Origin: Candidatus Saccharimonadota bacterium
GTDB lineage: Bacteria > Patescibacteriota > Saccharimonadia > Saccharimonadales > Saccharimonadaceae
Assembly: GCA_905371595.1 (NCBI GenBank)
Contig: CAJPLU010000005.1
Location: forward strand, 1-33,129
Direction of reading: 5' to 3'
DNA length: 33,129 bases
Shown: positions 1 to 9,223 of the stretch, one piece after another
Layout of the letters: the number at the start of each line of letters is the position of its first letter
Numbering within the stretch: the stretch's first letter is position 1
The notes under the pieces: model-generated
Databases searched by the model: none
What the model was told of the DNA's origin: nothing
Seen by the model: the letters and a program-made list of their open reading frames with translations, nothing else
Position numbers and translations under genes: made by a program

Positions 1-1862
1 ACCTGCACCAGCACTCGATTTTCCGGGTTCATAGTCGTTTCCCAGAGTTGACTAGCATCCATTTCACCGAGACCCTTATAGCGTTGTAGGGCCGACTCGC
101 TCAGACCAGCTTGTTTTGCCCGCGAATCGTTTAAATCAATCTGAACACCCTTCTCTTTGCGTGCCGCAATTAGCTCATCGTACCGTGCTTCAAGCGCCTC
201 CTCATTATATAAATACTCTTGTTTGCTTTGGGATAATTTCAGCTTAAACAGTGGCGGTTTAGCTAGATATATGTGCCCACCCTCCACAACTGGCCGCATA
301 TAGCGGAAGAAAAACGTCATCAGCAGAGTCGCGATGTGGCTGCCATCGACATCGGCATCAGTCATGATGATAATTCTGTGATAGCGCAATCCGCGAATAT
401 CAAAAGCATCGCCAATACCTACACCTACCCCTTTGATCAAGCTCAAGATTTCTCGATTGGCATACATTTTGTCTAAGCGAGCCCGCTCGGTATTGAGCAC
501 TTTACCACGCAGGGGCAAAATCGCCTGCGTACGGCTATCGCGGCCAGTTTTTGCTGAACCGCCGGCCGAATCTCCCTCAACTATATACAATTCGCATTCC
601 GACGGATCTTTACTAGAACAATCAGCTAATTTGCCAGGCAAACTAGCGCCGTCAAGCGCTCCTTTGCGAATTACATTATCCCGCGCTGCCCGCGCTGCCT
701 TGCGTGCTCGCGCCGCCAACAAGGCTTTATTGATAATTTTTTTAGCAATAGCTGGATTTTCCTCTAGATAATATGCGAAATATTCGTTCATTACTTGCTC
801 GACATAGCGACGCACCTCTGGATTACCTAGTTTATTTTTAGTCTGGCCCTCAAACTGCGGATCTGGCAATTTTACCAATATCACCGCCGTCAAACCCTCG
901 CGGATATCATCGCCAGTCAAGTTATCTTCTTTTTCTTTGAGCAAGTTATTTTTACGAGCATAATCATTGATCACCCTGGTAAGCGCTGACCTAAATCCGA
1001 CCAAGTGCGTGCCGCCATCTGGCGTCAAAACGTTATTCGCAAACGGCTTAACGGTTTCGATGTAGGAATCGTTGTATTGTACTGCTATTTCAACAACCGA
1101 ATCGCTGACTTGCTTATCGACATAGAATATCTCATCGCCAAGCACATCTTTACCCTTATTCAAATTCTTGACATAGCTCTTGATACCACCCTCGAAGTAG
1201 AATGCCTGGCGCTCGTGAGTACGCTCATCATAAACAGAGGTATAAACACCTTTAGTTAGATATGCCTGATGGCGTAAATAATTTACCACCCATTTATAAT
1301 CAAATTTAATTGTCTCCTTAAAGATTTCAGCATCTGGATAGAACGTGATACAGGTGCCATCCGGCCGATCGGTTTTTCCTATTTTCTTGAGCGGTACCAC
1401 AGTTTTACCGCGAGAAAATTCAATACGATATAGCATACCGCCTCTAACAACTTCAGCAATCAGCTTAGTAGATAGAGCGTTAACCACACTAGAACCAACA
1501 CCATGCAAACCGCTTGACACCTTGTAGCCGCCGCCGCCGAATTTACCACCAGCATGCAGAACAGTCAGGACTGTCTCAAGCGTACTAATGCCAGTCTTAG
1601 GGTGCTTATCTACTGGAATACCACGACCATTATCAATTACTGTCACGCCGCCGTCCGCTAACAATCTCACATCAACTCGCGACCCATAACCAGCTATAGC
1701 TTCGTCTACCGAGTTGTCGGCGATTTCTTTAATTAAATGGTGTATACCATCATATCCCGTGCTACCAATATACATTCCTGGACGTTTGCGTACTGGCTCG
1801 AGACCCTCAAGAACTTGGATCTGCGAACTATCATACGAACCATCATTTTTTTGTTTACTCAT
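1..1862 (-). CDS. gyrB: DNA gyrase subunit B (partial, C-terminus beyond left edge)
   Basis: ATPase subunit of DNA gyrase, which introduces negative supercoils together with GyrA. The reading frame is open from the ATG at 1862 to the left edge, about 620 codons, so only the last few residues are missing. Visible in order: the GHKL ATPase fold with DNSVDEA near residue 50, DNGRGIP near 75 and GLHGVGSSVVNAL near 115; the S5-like transducer domain; and the TOPRIM domain with EGDSAGGSAK near 425 and the metal-binding DADVDGSH near 500. The visible end, NPENRVLVQV, matches the conserved GyrB tail. The start is supported by a GGGAGTG ribosome-binding site and an extended -10 box about 50 nt upstream. 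ParE is the alternative paralogue; the tail and length favour GyrB. It is divergent from the surface-protein gene at 2025. Confidence 0.95.
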   Translation of the reverse strand, partial: MSKQKNDGSYDSSQIQVLEGLEPVRKRPGMYIGSTGYDGIHHLIKEIADNSVDEAIAGYGSRVDVRLLADGGVTVIDNGRGIPVDKHPKTGISTLETVLTVLHAGGKFGGGGYKVSSGLHGVGSSVVNALSTKLIAEVVRGGMLYRIEFSRGKTVVPLKKIGKTDRPDGTCITFYPDAEIFKETIKFDYKWVVNYLRHQAYLTKGVYTSVYDERTHERQAFYFEGGIKSYVKNLNKGKDVLGDEIFYVDKQVSDSVVEIAVQYNDSYIETVKPFANNVLTPDGGTHLVGFRSALTRVINDYARKNNLLKEKEDNLTGDDIREGLTAVILVKLPDPQFEGQTKNKLGNPEVRRYVEQVMNEYFAYYLEENPAIAKKIINKALLAARARKAARAARDNVIRKGALDGASLPGKLADCSSKDPSECELYIVEGDSAGGSAKTGRDSRTQAILPLRGKVLNTERARLDKMYANREILSLIKGVGVGIGDAFDIRGLRYHRIIIMTDADVDGSHIATLLMTFFFRYMRPVVEGGHIYLAKPPLFKLKLSQSKQEYLYNEEALEARYDELIAARKEKGVQIDLNDSRAKQAGLSESALQRYKGLGEMDASQLWETTMNPENRVLVQ

Positions 1863-1913
1863 AACGAAATCACTCCCTATTTACAGTCGCTCAGCTTGTC
1901 TATTAATACCTAC

Positions 1914-1922
1914 ATTATACCA
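1914..1922 (-). promoter_or_regulatory. gyrB promoter, extended -10
   Basis: On the minus strand TGGTATAAT forms a perfect extended -10 element about 52 nt before the gyrB start codon. No good -35 is seen, which is typical of TGn-type promoters. Confidence 0.6.
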
Positions 1923-2024
1923 TAAAAAAAATTGTTCATTCAAGGTATTGCTGCGGTTGCCATAAGTATGATATTATAAAAGAGAGGGAAATATATCTCA
2001 AAATAACACAAAAAGGTAAACAAA

Positions 2025-3683
2025 ATGTTTAGAAAGCTAGTATCAAATCTCGCCTTTAGCCCCGCATTAGTCGGACAATTAGGTTTTTATGCAAAACGGT
2101 TGCGCAAAGAAGAATCGGTGCGCAGATTAGGACTTATTTTTACAGCTTTTGCACTCGTTGTACAGTTTTTTGCCGTATTTCAAGCACCAGAGCCAGCTAC
2201 CGCTGCCGACGCTACTGATATGGTTTACGGCGGCGTATGGAGTAAGCAAGCCTTGCTAAGCACCTATGACAGCAACGTCAACAATATCCGCGACCTCTAC
2301 GATGCCGTCGGCATTTCTCGCAGCGATATTGACCAAGCTGGTAATAATTTGGAGTATCACAGAAGCAACGAAGGCTTATATTCTTGGGGTATGAAACCTG
2401 TATTCGGTGCAAGCCAAGGTGAAGGCGGCTACACCGTAAAAACTGGCGGTGGTACGCGAACGTTTTACTACAGACCGCAGCGGCTTTGGGGTAATTCAGG
2501 CGCTTATTCAGCTTACGTAGCTCGTTCATCAAAGACAGGAATGTGGTTCGGAATTATGCGCAGCTGCGGTAACCTAATTACACTAACCGTCCCGCCAGCT
2601 CCCGCTTGCCCTCCTGGACAATCAGGGACCTATCCAAATTGCTATACTCCGATGTGCACCGTCCCTGGCAAGACTAACCTGCCTGCGAACGACCCGAGGT
2701 GCAAAGCTGACCCTGTCGCAGTATGTTCATCGCTAGCAATCGTTAACAACAAGAATACCTACCAATACACCGCCTCCGGTAACACCAGCAATGGCGCTTC
2801 AATTACCGGTTATAGATTTGTTGTCTATCGAGATGGTAAACAATTAAAAACCATCGAAAGCAAGACTCGAACTGTCACCGACAAAGAAACTGTAGCTGGT
2901 AAATATACGGTTAAAGCTATCCTGAAAACATCTCTAGGCGACCGTACCAGTGATAGCTGCACCAAAGAATTTCAAATTGTAGAGCCAGCTAAGTGTCCGC
3001 AAAATCCTGCCTTGCTTGCTACAGACCCTAACTGTCAACCATGCCCAGGCGACACAACTTTGTGGATAAAAGATGCTAAGTGTAAAGAAGATATCATTCA
3101 AACAAAAACCGCCCAAAACACCTCGCAAGGCAACGCCGACGCTTCGACAACTACCGCCAAGGCGTCCGATCAAATTATTTACAAAATTACTGTGACCAAC
3201 AAAGGATTGAAAGCTACCGATTACACCATCACCGAGAATCTCGCCGATGTCCTCCAATATGCTTCGCTAGAAAACAAAGGAGGAGCTACCCTAACCAAGG
3301 ACACCTCTGGCAGCCAAGACACAGAAACTCTATTGGTATGGCCAAAAGTCACGCTAAAGCCTGGTGAAACTCAAACTCGCGTATTCAGCGTGAAGCTCCA
3401 AAGCACGATCTCACCAAAAGCCACTGGCACCGGCAACCCTAATTCATACGATTGCAAGATGACCAATACTTTCGGCAATTCCGTAACCATTAATGTAGAC
3501 TGTCCGGCACAAAAGCAAGCAATTGAACAAACTGTTGCTCAACTTCCACACACCGGACCTGGCGAAAACATGCTATTTGCTGGAATCACCTTCGCTGTTG
3601 TCGCATTCTTCTACGCACGATCGCGTCAGCTGAAAAAGGAAGTCCGCTTAATCCGTCGAGATTTTAACTCAGGTACTATATAA
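2025..3683 (+). CDS. Cell-surface protein with DUF11-like domain and LPXTG-type anchor
   Basis: Predicted exported surface protein of 552 residues. Residues 1-35 form a basic, unusually long n-region that resembles the N-terminal block of other Saccharibacteria surface proteins as I recall them. A hydrophobic segment follows at about 36-54, ending near PATAADA, a plausible signal peptidase site. Residues 60-190 are a conserved-looking Trp/Tyr-rich domain. A cysteine- and proline-rich linker comes next, then a beta-rich domain (about 235-315) and a DUF11-like repeat domain (about 355-490). LPHTG at 507-511 precedes a transmembrane segment, giving a sortase-type signal. The tail after the membrane segment is about 20 residues, much longer than usual. 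The start has an AAAGGT ribosome-binding site. The next gene begins 38 nt downstream and may be co-transcribed. Ligand unknown; a role in host-cell contact is inference. Confidence 0.8.
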   Translation: MFRKLVSNLAFSPALVGQLGFYAKRLRKEESVRRLGLIFTAFALVVQFFAVFQAPEPATAADATDMVYGGVWSKQALLSTYDSNVNNIRDLYDAVGISRSDIDQAGNNLEYHRSNEGLYSWGMKPVFGASQGEGGYTVKTGGGTRTFYYRPQRLWGNSGAYSAYVARSSKTGMWFGIMRSCGNLITLTVPPAPACPPGQSGTYPNCYTPMCTVPGKTNLPANDPRCKADPVAVCSSLAIVNNKNTYQYTASGNTSNGASITGYRFVVYRDGKQLKTIESKTRTVTDKETVAGKYTVKAILKTSLGDRTSDSCTKEFQIVEPAKCPQNPALLATDPNCQPCPGDTTLWIKDAKCKEDIIQTKTAQNTSQGNADASTTTAKASDQIIYKITVTNKGLKATDYTITENLADVLQYASLENKGGATLTKDTSGSQDTETLLVWPKVTLKPGETQTRVFSVKLQSTISPKATGTGNPNSYDCKMTNTFGNSVTINVDCPAQKQAIEQTVAQLPHTGPGENMLFAGITFAVVAFFYARSRQLKKEVRLIRRDFNSGTI

Positions 3684-3721
3684 ATTATAAGATTATATAA
3701 ACAAAGATGAGGTAGCTATCA

Positions 3722-4315
3722 ATGAATAATGAAAAAATACCATCACCTAGTGATAAGCATAAAGAGCAGTACACTAGCTCTGAAGTAATCCATCGGAAAA
3801 CTCAAGAGAATATTAACGCTAAAAATAAAACAGAGAAAGAAGCTAGCTCTGAAGCCTCTCAGGAACAACTGAAGAAAGCACGCCATGAAGCCTTAAACCA
3901 AGCTAGAGAAATCGCCCAAGAACGTAAAGAAAACAAAATAAAAACCAATGAAGTCAGTCCAGAGAAGAAACGCCGCGGCCCTACCTCTAAACAAGAGCGC
4001 AAAGCTGCCTTCGACAAGACTATGACCGAGATTCAATCCGAAATGTCACCTGCCAGCAGAACTTTCAGTAAAGTTATTCATAACCCCGCCGTCGAAAAGA
4101 GTAGCGAGGTGATTGGTAATACTGTAGCACGTCCTAATGCCATATTATCAGGGTCAGCTGCAGCTTTTATCCTTACAGCTGGTATATATTTAGTCGCTAA
4201 GCACTTCGGATATTCGCTATCTGGCACAGAGACCATTGCCACCTTCGTCTTAGGGTGGGTTATCGGCTTGATTTACGATTACATTCGCGTCCTAATATTC
4301 GGCAAATCCAAGTAA
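3722..4315 (+). CDS. Hypothetical charged membrane protein
   Basis: A 197-residue protein I cannot assign to a named family. Residues 1-125 are very hydrophilic, rich in Lys, Glu, Gln and Ser, and likely coiled coil (KARHEALNQAREIAQERKE). Two hydrophobic segments follow at about 140-160 and 168-190, with a short basic end (FGKSK). The expected topology is a long soluble N-terminal arm, probably cytoplasmic, anchored by a C-terminal hairpin. The start has GAGGT about 8 nt upstream. It lies 38 nt after the surface-protein gene on the same strand, so the two may be one transcription unit. It converges on the VirD4-like gene with only 10 bp between stop codons. Confidence 0.75.
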   Translation: MNNEKIPSPSDKHKEQYTSSEVIHRKTQENINAKNKTEKEASSEASQEQLKKARHEALNQAREIAQERKENKIKTNEVSPEKKRRGPTSKQERKAAFDKTMTEIQSEMSPASRTFSKVIHNPAVEKSSEVIGNTVARPNAILSGSAAAFILTAGIYLVAKHFGYSLSGTETIATFVLGWVIGLIYDYIRVLIFGKSK

Positions 4316-4325
4316 CTTTTGCCAA

Positions 4326-7300
4326 CTAACGTAATTTTATCGAAACTTCACCGCTATTGTCGCTGTCGCGCATATTTAGAGTATTACTAGCAGGCTGTTG
4401 TGGTGTCGAAATCGAACCATTATCTGCAATTGGCTCTGTCGGCAAATTGACACTCTGCGTAGCAGAATTAGCATTAGGAGACTCACCAACTTGCGGCGGT
4501 ACAGTAACTGCTGGCGGTACTGCACCAAGCTGTGACTGTGTCAAATTTATTGGATTATTAGACGGCTGCTGCGGAAGCTGTTGTAGCTGCGACTGAGCTG
4601 GCAAGGTACTGCTAGAAGCACGAGAATAAGCGTCAGTATAATCTTGAGATTGAGCGGGTCCAGCGGCCACTGCATTGCCAGTCGAAGGCATCGGCGGTTT
4701 GGTATTAGCTGGTAGCGGCGAAGATACTGGACGCGGCGTAGTGCTATTTCTACCGGTTACTTGCTTGCGTTTCGCTAACCATTCATCCAAAAAAGATGAA
4801 CTACTACTCGGTGCTATTTTATTAGGAGTGTTAGCAGCGGCTCCAGCTGTATTTTTCAACTGTTTATTATTTCCAGAAGATTGATTCATGCTAGTACGCG
4901 CCGCTATTTCACGCTCAACCTGAGCCCGCGGATGTCCGTATTTTGCAGCCGACAGTCTGCGCAAGGCATCGCCCAACTGAGCATTTTGGTGGCCCATCGG
5001 GGGAATCCATGCCATACTAAACGGCGCAGACGGCACACCTTCAATCTGGGCGACACAGACAGATTCAAAGTTTGGCAATTTCGTCAAATCTTCTGCATCA
5101 AATACTGGTGTATAGCGCTTAACCATAATTTCTGCGTCGGTTATACCAATCCGGCCAGTGATAGTTGTACCAACGTTACCGAGAATAGCCTCGCGTAGTT
5201 CTTCCTTCAACTGCGTCATGAACTGGTTAGCTAATACCAAACTCAATCGATACTTGCGAGCCTCGCTCAAAATAGTCTCGAAGCTATCAGTCGCAAAGTT
5301 CTGAAACTCATCAACATACAGCGTAAAATCTTTGCGCTCATCCTCTGGAATCTTGGCCCGTGCCATCGCTGCAGCCTGAAACTTCATCACAAAGACAATA
5401 CCAAGCAATTTAGAATTAAGATCGCCTAATTTACCTTTCGATAAGTTCACCAGCAAAATCTTGTTATTATTCATAATGTCTTGAAAATCAAAGCCGCTTT
5501 TTGTCTGGCCAATAATATTACGCATAGCATCATTGCTAATAAACGGACCAAATTTAGCAATAACCCAGCTGATAACCTCGCCTGCCTCGCTTGATCGCTG
5601 CGATGCCGGGAACTCCTTTGTCCAAAAATCTAACACCTGCTGGTCGGTAACGTATTTCAGCTTGTTGTTTCTGAAACTATCATCAACCAAGAGCTTCGGT
5701 ATGTCGACAAAAGTACCACCCGCCGGATCGCTCATTAATAACAGCGCGCAGTTGCGGAATATATGCTCCAACCGCGGACCAACGATACCAGTATGTCCTG
5801 GGTCATACAAACCATAAAGCATACCGATAGCTTCTTGTACCAAAAAGTCTTTTTGGTCTGGGTGGTCAAACTCAAACATATTTAGACCAATCGGATTGTC
5901 CATATCGCTTGGGTTGAAATAAATAATGTCTTCAACGCGCTCCTTTGGCACCTTTTCTAGCAAATGCTCCGCAAGGTCCCCGTGCGGATCAACCAGGGCA
6001 AAACCCCGCCCATCCAGCATATCTTGGTAGGCTAGATTTTCCTGCAAAACTGATTTACCAACACCCGTCTGTCCAATAATATGTATATGGCGCCGGCGGT
6101 CTTTATCGCTGAGCCTAATCGGCTTCTTAACACCGCGAAATTCGTTGTATCCTAACAGCAAACCAGTCTCCATCACCTGCGTCGGTCCATCGACTTGCTT
6201 ACTCATCTGGCGCTTGACTTGCGAGCTTGGAATACTATTCTGATCCGGCAAATGAAAAATCGTCGCCAGCTCTACGCTATTTAATATATTCTTATTAACC
6301 TGCTGCGGGAAGAAACGAAAAATATAAGACGAAGTTAGTTCTTCAATGTTTTTTGCTAACGTAAATTTAAATCCGTTAAACGTCGGCGAATCAAACAATG
6401 CAAATGCTGCAACAATATTTTTCAATATTACCTGAGAACGGGCTGCTGTATTAGACGAAACAACAGCCCGTATCAGTACCTCGTACCCCGGATAACGGGT
6501 TTTTTCTTGAATAGCATCAACGGTCGCCTGTTCAACGGAGTTAAGCGGCTTTTTATCCTCTGGCTTTTTGTCGTCGCTCTCTGGCGGTTTCCATAGAGAC
6601 TCCATAATTTCGCTCGGCGAGAAGAACACCGAAAGTCCGGTCTTTTTTTTGTCTTTGTCTTCTATGATTTTTTCAGAAACAGAAACTGCCGACTTGGCCC
6701 ATCGCTCATTAGCTGGACGAATTAATATTTGGATACCTATACCATCTTCGCGAGTCGCCGCTGATAAAGCATTCAGCAATGCGCGCGATGCATCACGTTT
6801 AGATTCCATGTATGTCGCAATAGGATAAGCAAAGTTCTTCCTCAAAGTAAACTCGCCACCAATCGTACCGCTCATCTTACCGACCTTGCTAAAAACAGTA
6901 TGCTCCGATACCTCTTCTAGCCGAGCCGATGGATAGGCTGCTGCAATTGCCTGGCGAACTACCTCGGTGAGCACTGTAGGTACAACAGCATAATAGAACA
7001 CCAAGCCATCGCGAGCCACTATTTCAAACGACAAATGCCTCTGCCCATAAATCTTGCTCTTAAAACCTTTAGTGGCAGTACTGGATATAATATTGTACAT
7101 AACCTGAGCTTGCGACAACACTTCTTCCGTCAGATCCCGTTTATCACGCCCGTCGCTAACAATATCATCGCTAGCTGGCGGTAGATGAATTAATATCGGC
7201 ACCATCTTAAGCCCGCGCTCATAGTTCTTCGCCTCACGAAGAGTATTACGATAGACCATAAACACAACAAAAGACCCTAGCCCGATCACCAAAGCTATTG

Positions 7301-7340
7301 CAAACAATGTTACAAGAGTGCCTATCCCGCCGCCAGACAC
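4326..7340 (-). CDS. VirD4/TraD-like type IV secretion ATPase
   Basis: A large membrane-anchored P-loop ATPase (1004 residues) of the HerA/VirD4/TraG type. One transmembrane segment spans about residues 5-30. A domain of about 390 residues follows, then Walker A GQTGVGKS near 422-430 and Walker B TLYVDEFQNF near 670-680. From about residue 815 the tail is low complexity, rich in Pro, Gln, Ser and Asn. Such ATPases act as coupling proteins that bring DNA or protein to a secretion channel; here the substrate is unknown and no relaxase or VirB4 is in the window. Translation starts at GTG (7340), 3 nt after the stop of the upstream gene, with AGAGGA as a ribosome-binding site inside that gene, so the pair is probably translationally coupled. 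Confidence 0.8.
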   Translation of the reverse strand: MSGGGIGTLVTLFAIALVIGLGSFVVFMVYRNTLREAKNYERGLKMVPILIHLPPASDDIVSDGRDKRDLTEEVLSQAQVMYNIISSTATKGFKSKIYGQRHLSFEIVARDGLVFYYAVVPTVLTEVVRQAIAAAYPSARLEEVSEHTVFSKVGKMSGTIGGEFTLRKNFAYPIATYMESKRDASRALLNALSAATREDGIGIQILIRPANERWAKSAVSVSEKIIEDKDKKKTGLSVFFSPSEIMESLWKPPESDDKKPEDKKPLNSVEQATVDAIQEKTRYPGYEVLIRAVVSSNTAARSQVILKNIVAAFALFDSPTFNGFKFTLAKNIEELTSSYIFRFFPQQVNKNILNSVELATIFHLPDQNSIPSSQVKRQMSKQVDGPTQVMETGLLLGYNEFRGVKKPIRLSDKDRRRHIHIIGQTGVGKSVLQENLAYQDMLDGRGFALVDPHGDLAEHLLEKVPKERVEDIIYFNPSDMDNPIGLNMFEFDHPDQKDFLVQEAIGMLYGLYDPGHTGIVGPRLEHIFRNCALLLMSDPAGGTFVDIPKLLVDDSFRNNKLKYVTDQQVLDFWTKEFPASQRSSEAGEVISWVIAKFGPFISNDAMRNIIGQTKSGFDFQDIMNNNKILLVNLSKGKLGDLNSKLLGIVFVMKFQAAAMARAKIPEDERKDFTLYVDEFQNFATDSFETILSEARKYRLSLVLANQFMTQLKEELREAILGNVGTTITGRIGITDAEIMVKRYTPVFDAEDLTKLPNFESVCVAQIEGVPSAPFSMAWIPPMGHQNAQLGDALRRLSAAKYGHPRAQVEREIAARTSMNQSSGNNKQLKNTAGAAANTPNKIAPSSSSSFLDEWLAKRKQVTGRNSTTPRPVSSPLPANTKPPMPSTGNAVAAGPAQSQDYTDAYSRASSSTLPAQSQLQQLPQQPSNNPINLTQSQLGAVPPAVTVPPQVGESPNANSATQSVNLPTEPIADNGSISTPQQPASNTLNMRDSDNSGEVSIKLR

Positions 7341-7343
7341 TAC

Positions 7344-7772
7344 CTAATCCTCTACTTTCCCTATTTCGCGCCCGTAGCGTTTCCTTATATATTCTATCTG
7401 AAGTTTGCCGATCTCAACCTCGCGACGATACGGGTCGTCTTTGGTCTCTGCGATAATTTTCTTAGCTTTATCAACCCACTCCTTTTCAATAAGGTCATCA
7501 TCATTGGCTATCAGCGCTGCGGCGTCATCAGATGTCGCAGACTGAGCAGCGCCAGGATCCACGGTTGGCTGAACTATAGGAATTGGCTGAGGTAGCACTA
7601 TTTGAGGAACCGCATTAGCAACAGCCTCTGCAGAAGCAGCATTCATCACTTCTCTAGAAGTATTTTGCTTCTCAAGATTACCGCCATCTATGCCAAAAGT
7701 AGGTGTCTCGTAACTATTCTGCGGCAGCACCTCTCTCTGCACAGGAACTTGTTCTCTTATACCCGGTTCCAT
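7344..7772 (-). CDS. Small hypothetical protein, partner of the VirD4-like ATPase
   Basis: A soluble 142-residue protein of unknown function. The first 95 residues are low complexity (Pro, Gln, Ala, Val). The last 47 form a charged, probably helical segment with WVDKAKKIIAETKDDPYRRE and end in EIGKVED. The stop lies 3 nt before the ATPase start, so the two are an operon and probably act together. No Shine-Dalgarno precedes the ATG; a perfect TATAAT ends 9 nt upstream, predicting a near-leaderless mRNA. Confidence 0.7.
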   Translation of the reverse strand: MEPGIREQVPVQREVLPQNSYETPTFGIDGGNLEKQNTSREVMNAASAEAVANAVPQIVLPQPIPIVQPTVDPGAAQSATSDDAAALIANDDDLIEKEWVDKAKKIIAETKDDPYRREVEIGKLQIEYIRKRYGREIGKVED

Positions 7773-7781
7773 ATTAAGTAA

Positions 7782-7790
7782 ATTATACCA
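7782..7790 (-). promoter_or_regulatory. Promoter of the 7772-4326 operon, extended -10
   Basis: TGGTATAAT on the minus strand, a perfect extended -10. The expected start of transcription is only about 3 nt before the ATG at 7772. Confidence 0.65.
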
Positions 7791-7822
7791 TATGCGTTTA
7801 CAATTTTTCTAGGCCTCAATCC

Positions 7823-8203
7823 TCACTTCACACGCTTCTGATGCCGAACATACAAAAGAGCCAACAATACAAAGAGCGTAATTAATACATATGTACCTGC
7901 TTGAATTTGTCCTATTGATTGCACAGCAACAATCACAGTCGGCGCCAACGCTAACACTGCACCATACATTAAGGTATACATGTCATCAGCACTCCGCTTA
8001 GACGGCTCAGATTTATGCATACTCACAATCTTGTTTATAAATAGAAGCAAGAGAGTCAATGTACAAGTAAGAAATATATATATTAATACAAACACAACGA
8101 CTACAATAGCCGGACCAACTTTAGACGGCGCGGTCGTCTGCGTTATCGCTAGCAACACCACTAACGACAAAAACATCAAAAATGCAATTAAGCGTTTATA
8201 CAT
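7823..8203 (-). CDS. Hypothetical four-helix membrane protein
   Basis: A 126-residue membrane protein with four predicted hydrophobic segments (about residues 5-22, 29-55, 79-98 and 102-120) and a short basic cytoplasmic loop (MHKSEPSKRSADD) in the middle. The C-terminus is basic (RHQKRVK). I do not recognise the family, though some type IV secretion VirB2/VirB6-type or pilin-like subunits have similar size; this is only a possibility. The ribosome-binding site is weak: AGGTG lies 14 nt before the ATG. The gene follows directly on the structured RNA at 8213-8567 and may be translated from the same transcript. Confidence 0.65.
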   Translation of the reverse strand: MYKRLIAFLMFLSLVVLLAITQTTAPSKVGPAIVVVVFVLIYIFLTCTLTLLLLFINKIVSMHKSEPSKRSADDMYTLMYGAVLALAPTVIVAVQSIGQIQAGTYVLITLFVLLALLYVRHQKRVK

Positions 8204-8212
8204 GATTTAAAT

Positions 8213-8567
8213 AATAACACCTGGGAGGCAAAAGCAGCGTCGCAATATAACGAAGCACCTTTGTAAACAACTATTAGGGTCGCTGCAACAACTGCTTTTT
8301 GCCCGATTGACCGCTCGCACTTAGCGAGCAAAAGACTTGCGATCGCGCGGACCTGCACCACACACCTGATGGTCACTGACATCGCAATCTCAAGGATTAA
8401 TCAGGTGTGTAATGCGCGCACATATCGCGCGCTCAACGCCTTTTTGTTTAATAGGCGGAGCTTAGGTGGAACCACAATTATTTGGCGCCACCTAGTTTCC
8501 GTCGATTATTGTTGTGGAGGCTTATTTGGTTAGTATCGTTTTGCTTTTTTTGTTTTTCTAAAAGCTT
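8213..8567 (-). ncRNA. Candidate structured RNA or long structured leader, family not recognised
   Basis: About 355 nt downstream of a consensus minus-strand promoter, clearly richer in G+C than its flank. Several stems can be read directly: GCTTTT/AAAAGC near the 5' end; TAGGTGG/CCACCTA around 8463-8495; CCGCC/GGCG; GCGCGC/GCGCGC around 8413-8433; an 11-bp ACACACCTGAT/ATCAGGTGTGT (about 8361-8411); GCTCGC/GCGAGC; and a long-range GGCAAAAAGCAG/CTGCTTTTGCC closing the 3' part. CCACAA near 8513 could pair with TTGTGG inside a hairpin loop, giving a pseudoknot. There is no U-tract terminator before the ATG at 8203, so it may be a stable RNA processed from the transcript or a 5' leader of the membrane-protein gene. 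Motifs of tmRNA, RNase P and SRP RNA are absent. Confidence 0.55.
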
Positions 8568-8573
8568 ACTCAC

Positions 8574-8602
8574 ACTATAGCAAATCAATGATAAAAAGTC
8601 AA
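8574..8602 (-). promoter_or_regulatory. Consensus promoter of the structured RNA
   Basis: On the minus strand TTGACT (8602-8597), a 17-bp spacer, then TATAGT (8579-8574). This is among the closest matches to the sigma-70-type consensus in the window. Expected start is near 8567. Confidence 0.75.
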
Positions 8603-9223
8603 CGTCTATCATAATATAAACATTGTTATTTATACTACAGTTCACTATTTTATTATACGTACCTCTGTTATTATTATAATGTTGCGTTTTTATCTACAGT
8701 GTAATAATTACAATGATAGCTATTTTATCAAGTTATTATTAATTATTTATTACAACAAATAGACTTTAGATCGTATCGAATTTAAAAAATACAACACTAT
8801 ATCAGGCTCTACACTGCGAATTCAACTTATAACAAACAGCTAACTACGATACATTTATACAAACTATTTTTCATTAAAATTCATTGCACTATTTGTATTC
8901 AAAGATCCTTTATATAATTAACGTTTATATAAAACTAAGCAAAATCTTCAGTACATTTTATAGCATCCGAAATGCGACAACTATACATACAGCATGGCAG
9001 AAATTATATTAATATTATAAAAAGCTGGTGTCCACGCGATAAAAAAAGTCTACTATATAATCTGTCCTGCAATGTACCGTATATACAGAAAGACAATCCA
9101 GCAACGAACCAGAATCAGAGACAACTCAGCATGTCGATCTATGTACATGCAAGCAACAATATACTTTAGCTGCAAAAACAAAAATTCAACAACTTAATTC
9201 ATAAAATCTTTTTCATAGACACA

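Noticed and set aside
8188..8382. 64-codon minus-strand ORF
   Set aside because: Lies within the structured RNA and overlaps the start of the membrane-protein gene; its openness follows from the local G+C content.
8461..8495. A second TGGAACC (T-box-like) on the plus strand
   Set aside because: No helix of T-box type follows, no gene lies downstream on that strand, and the sequence is explained by the TAGGTGG/CCACCTA stem of the minus-strand RNA.
8972..9169. 65-codon ORF in the AT-rich tract
   Set aside because: No ribosome-binding site or promoter spacing, no recognisable sequence, and a length expected by chance.
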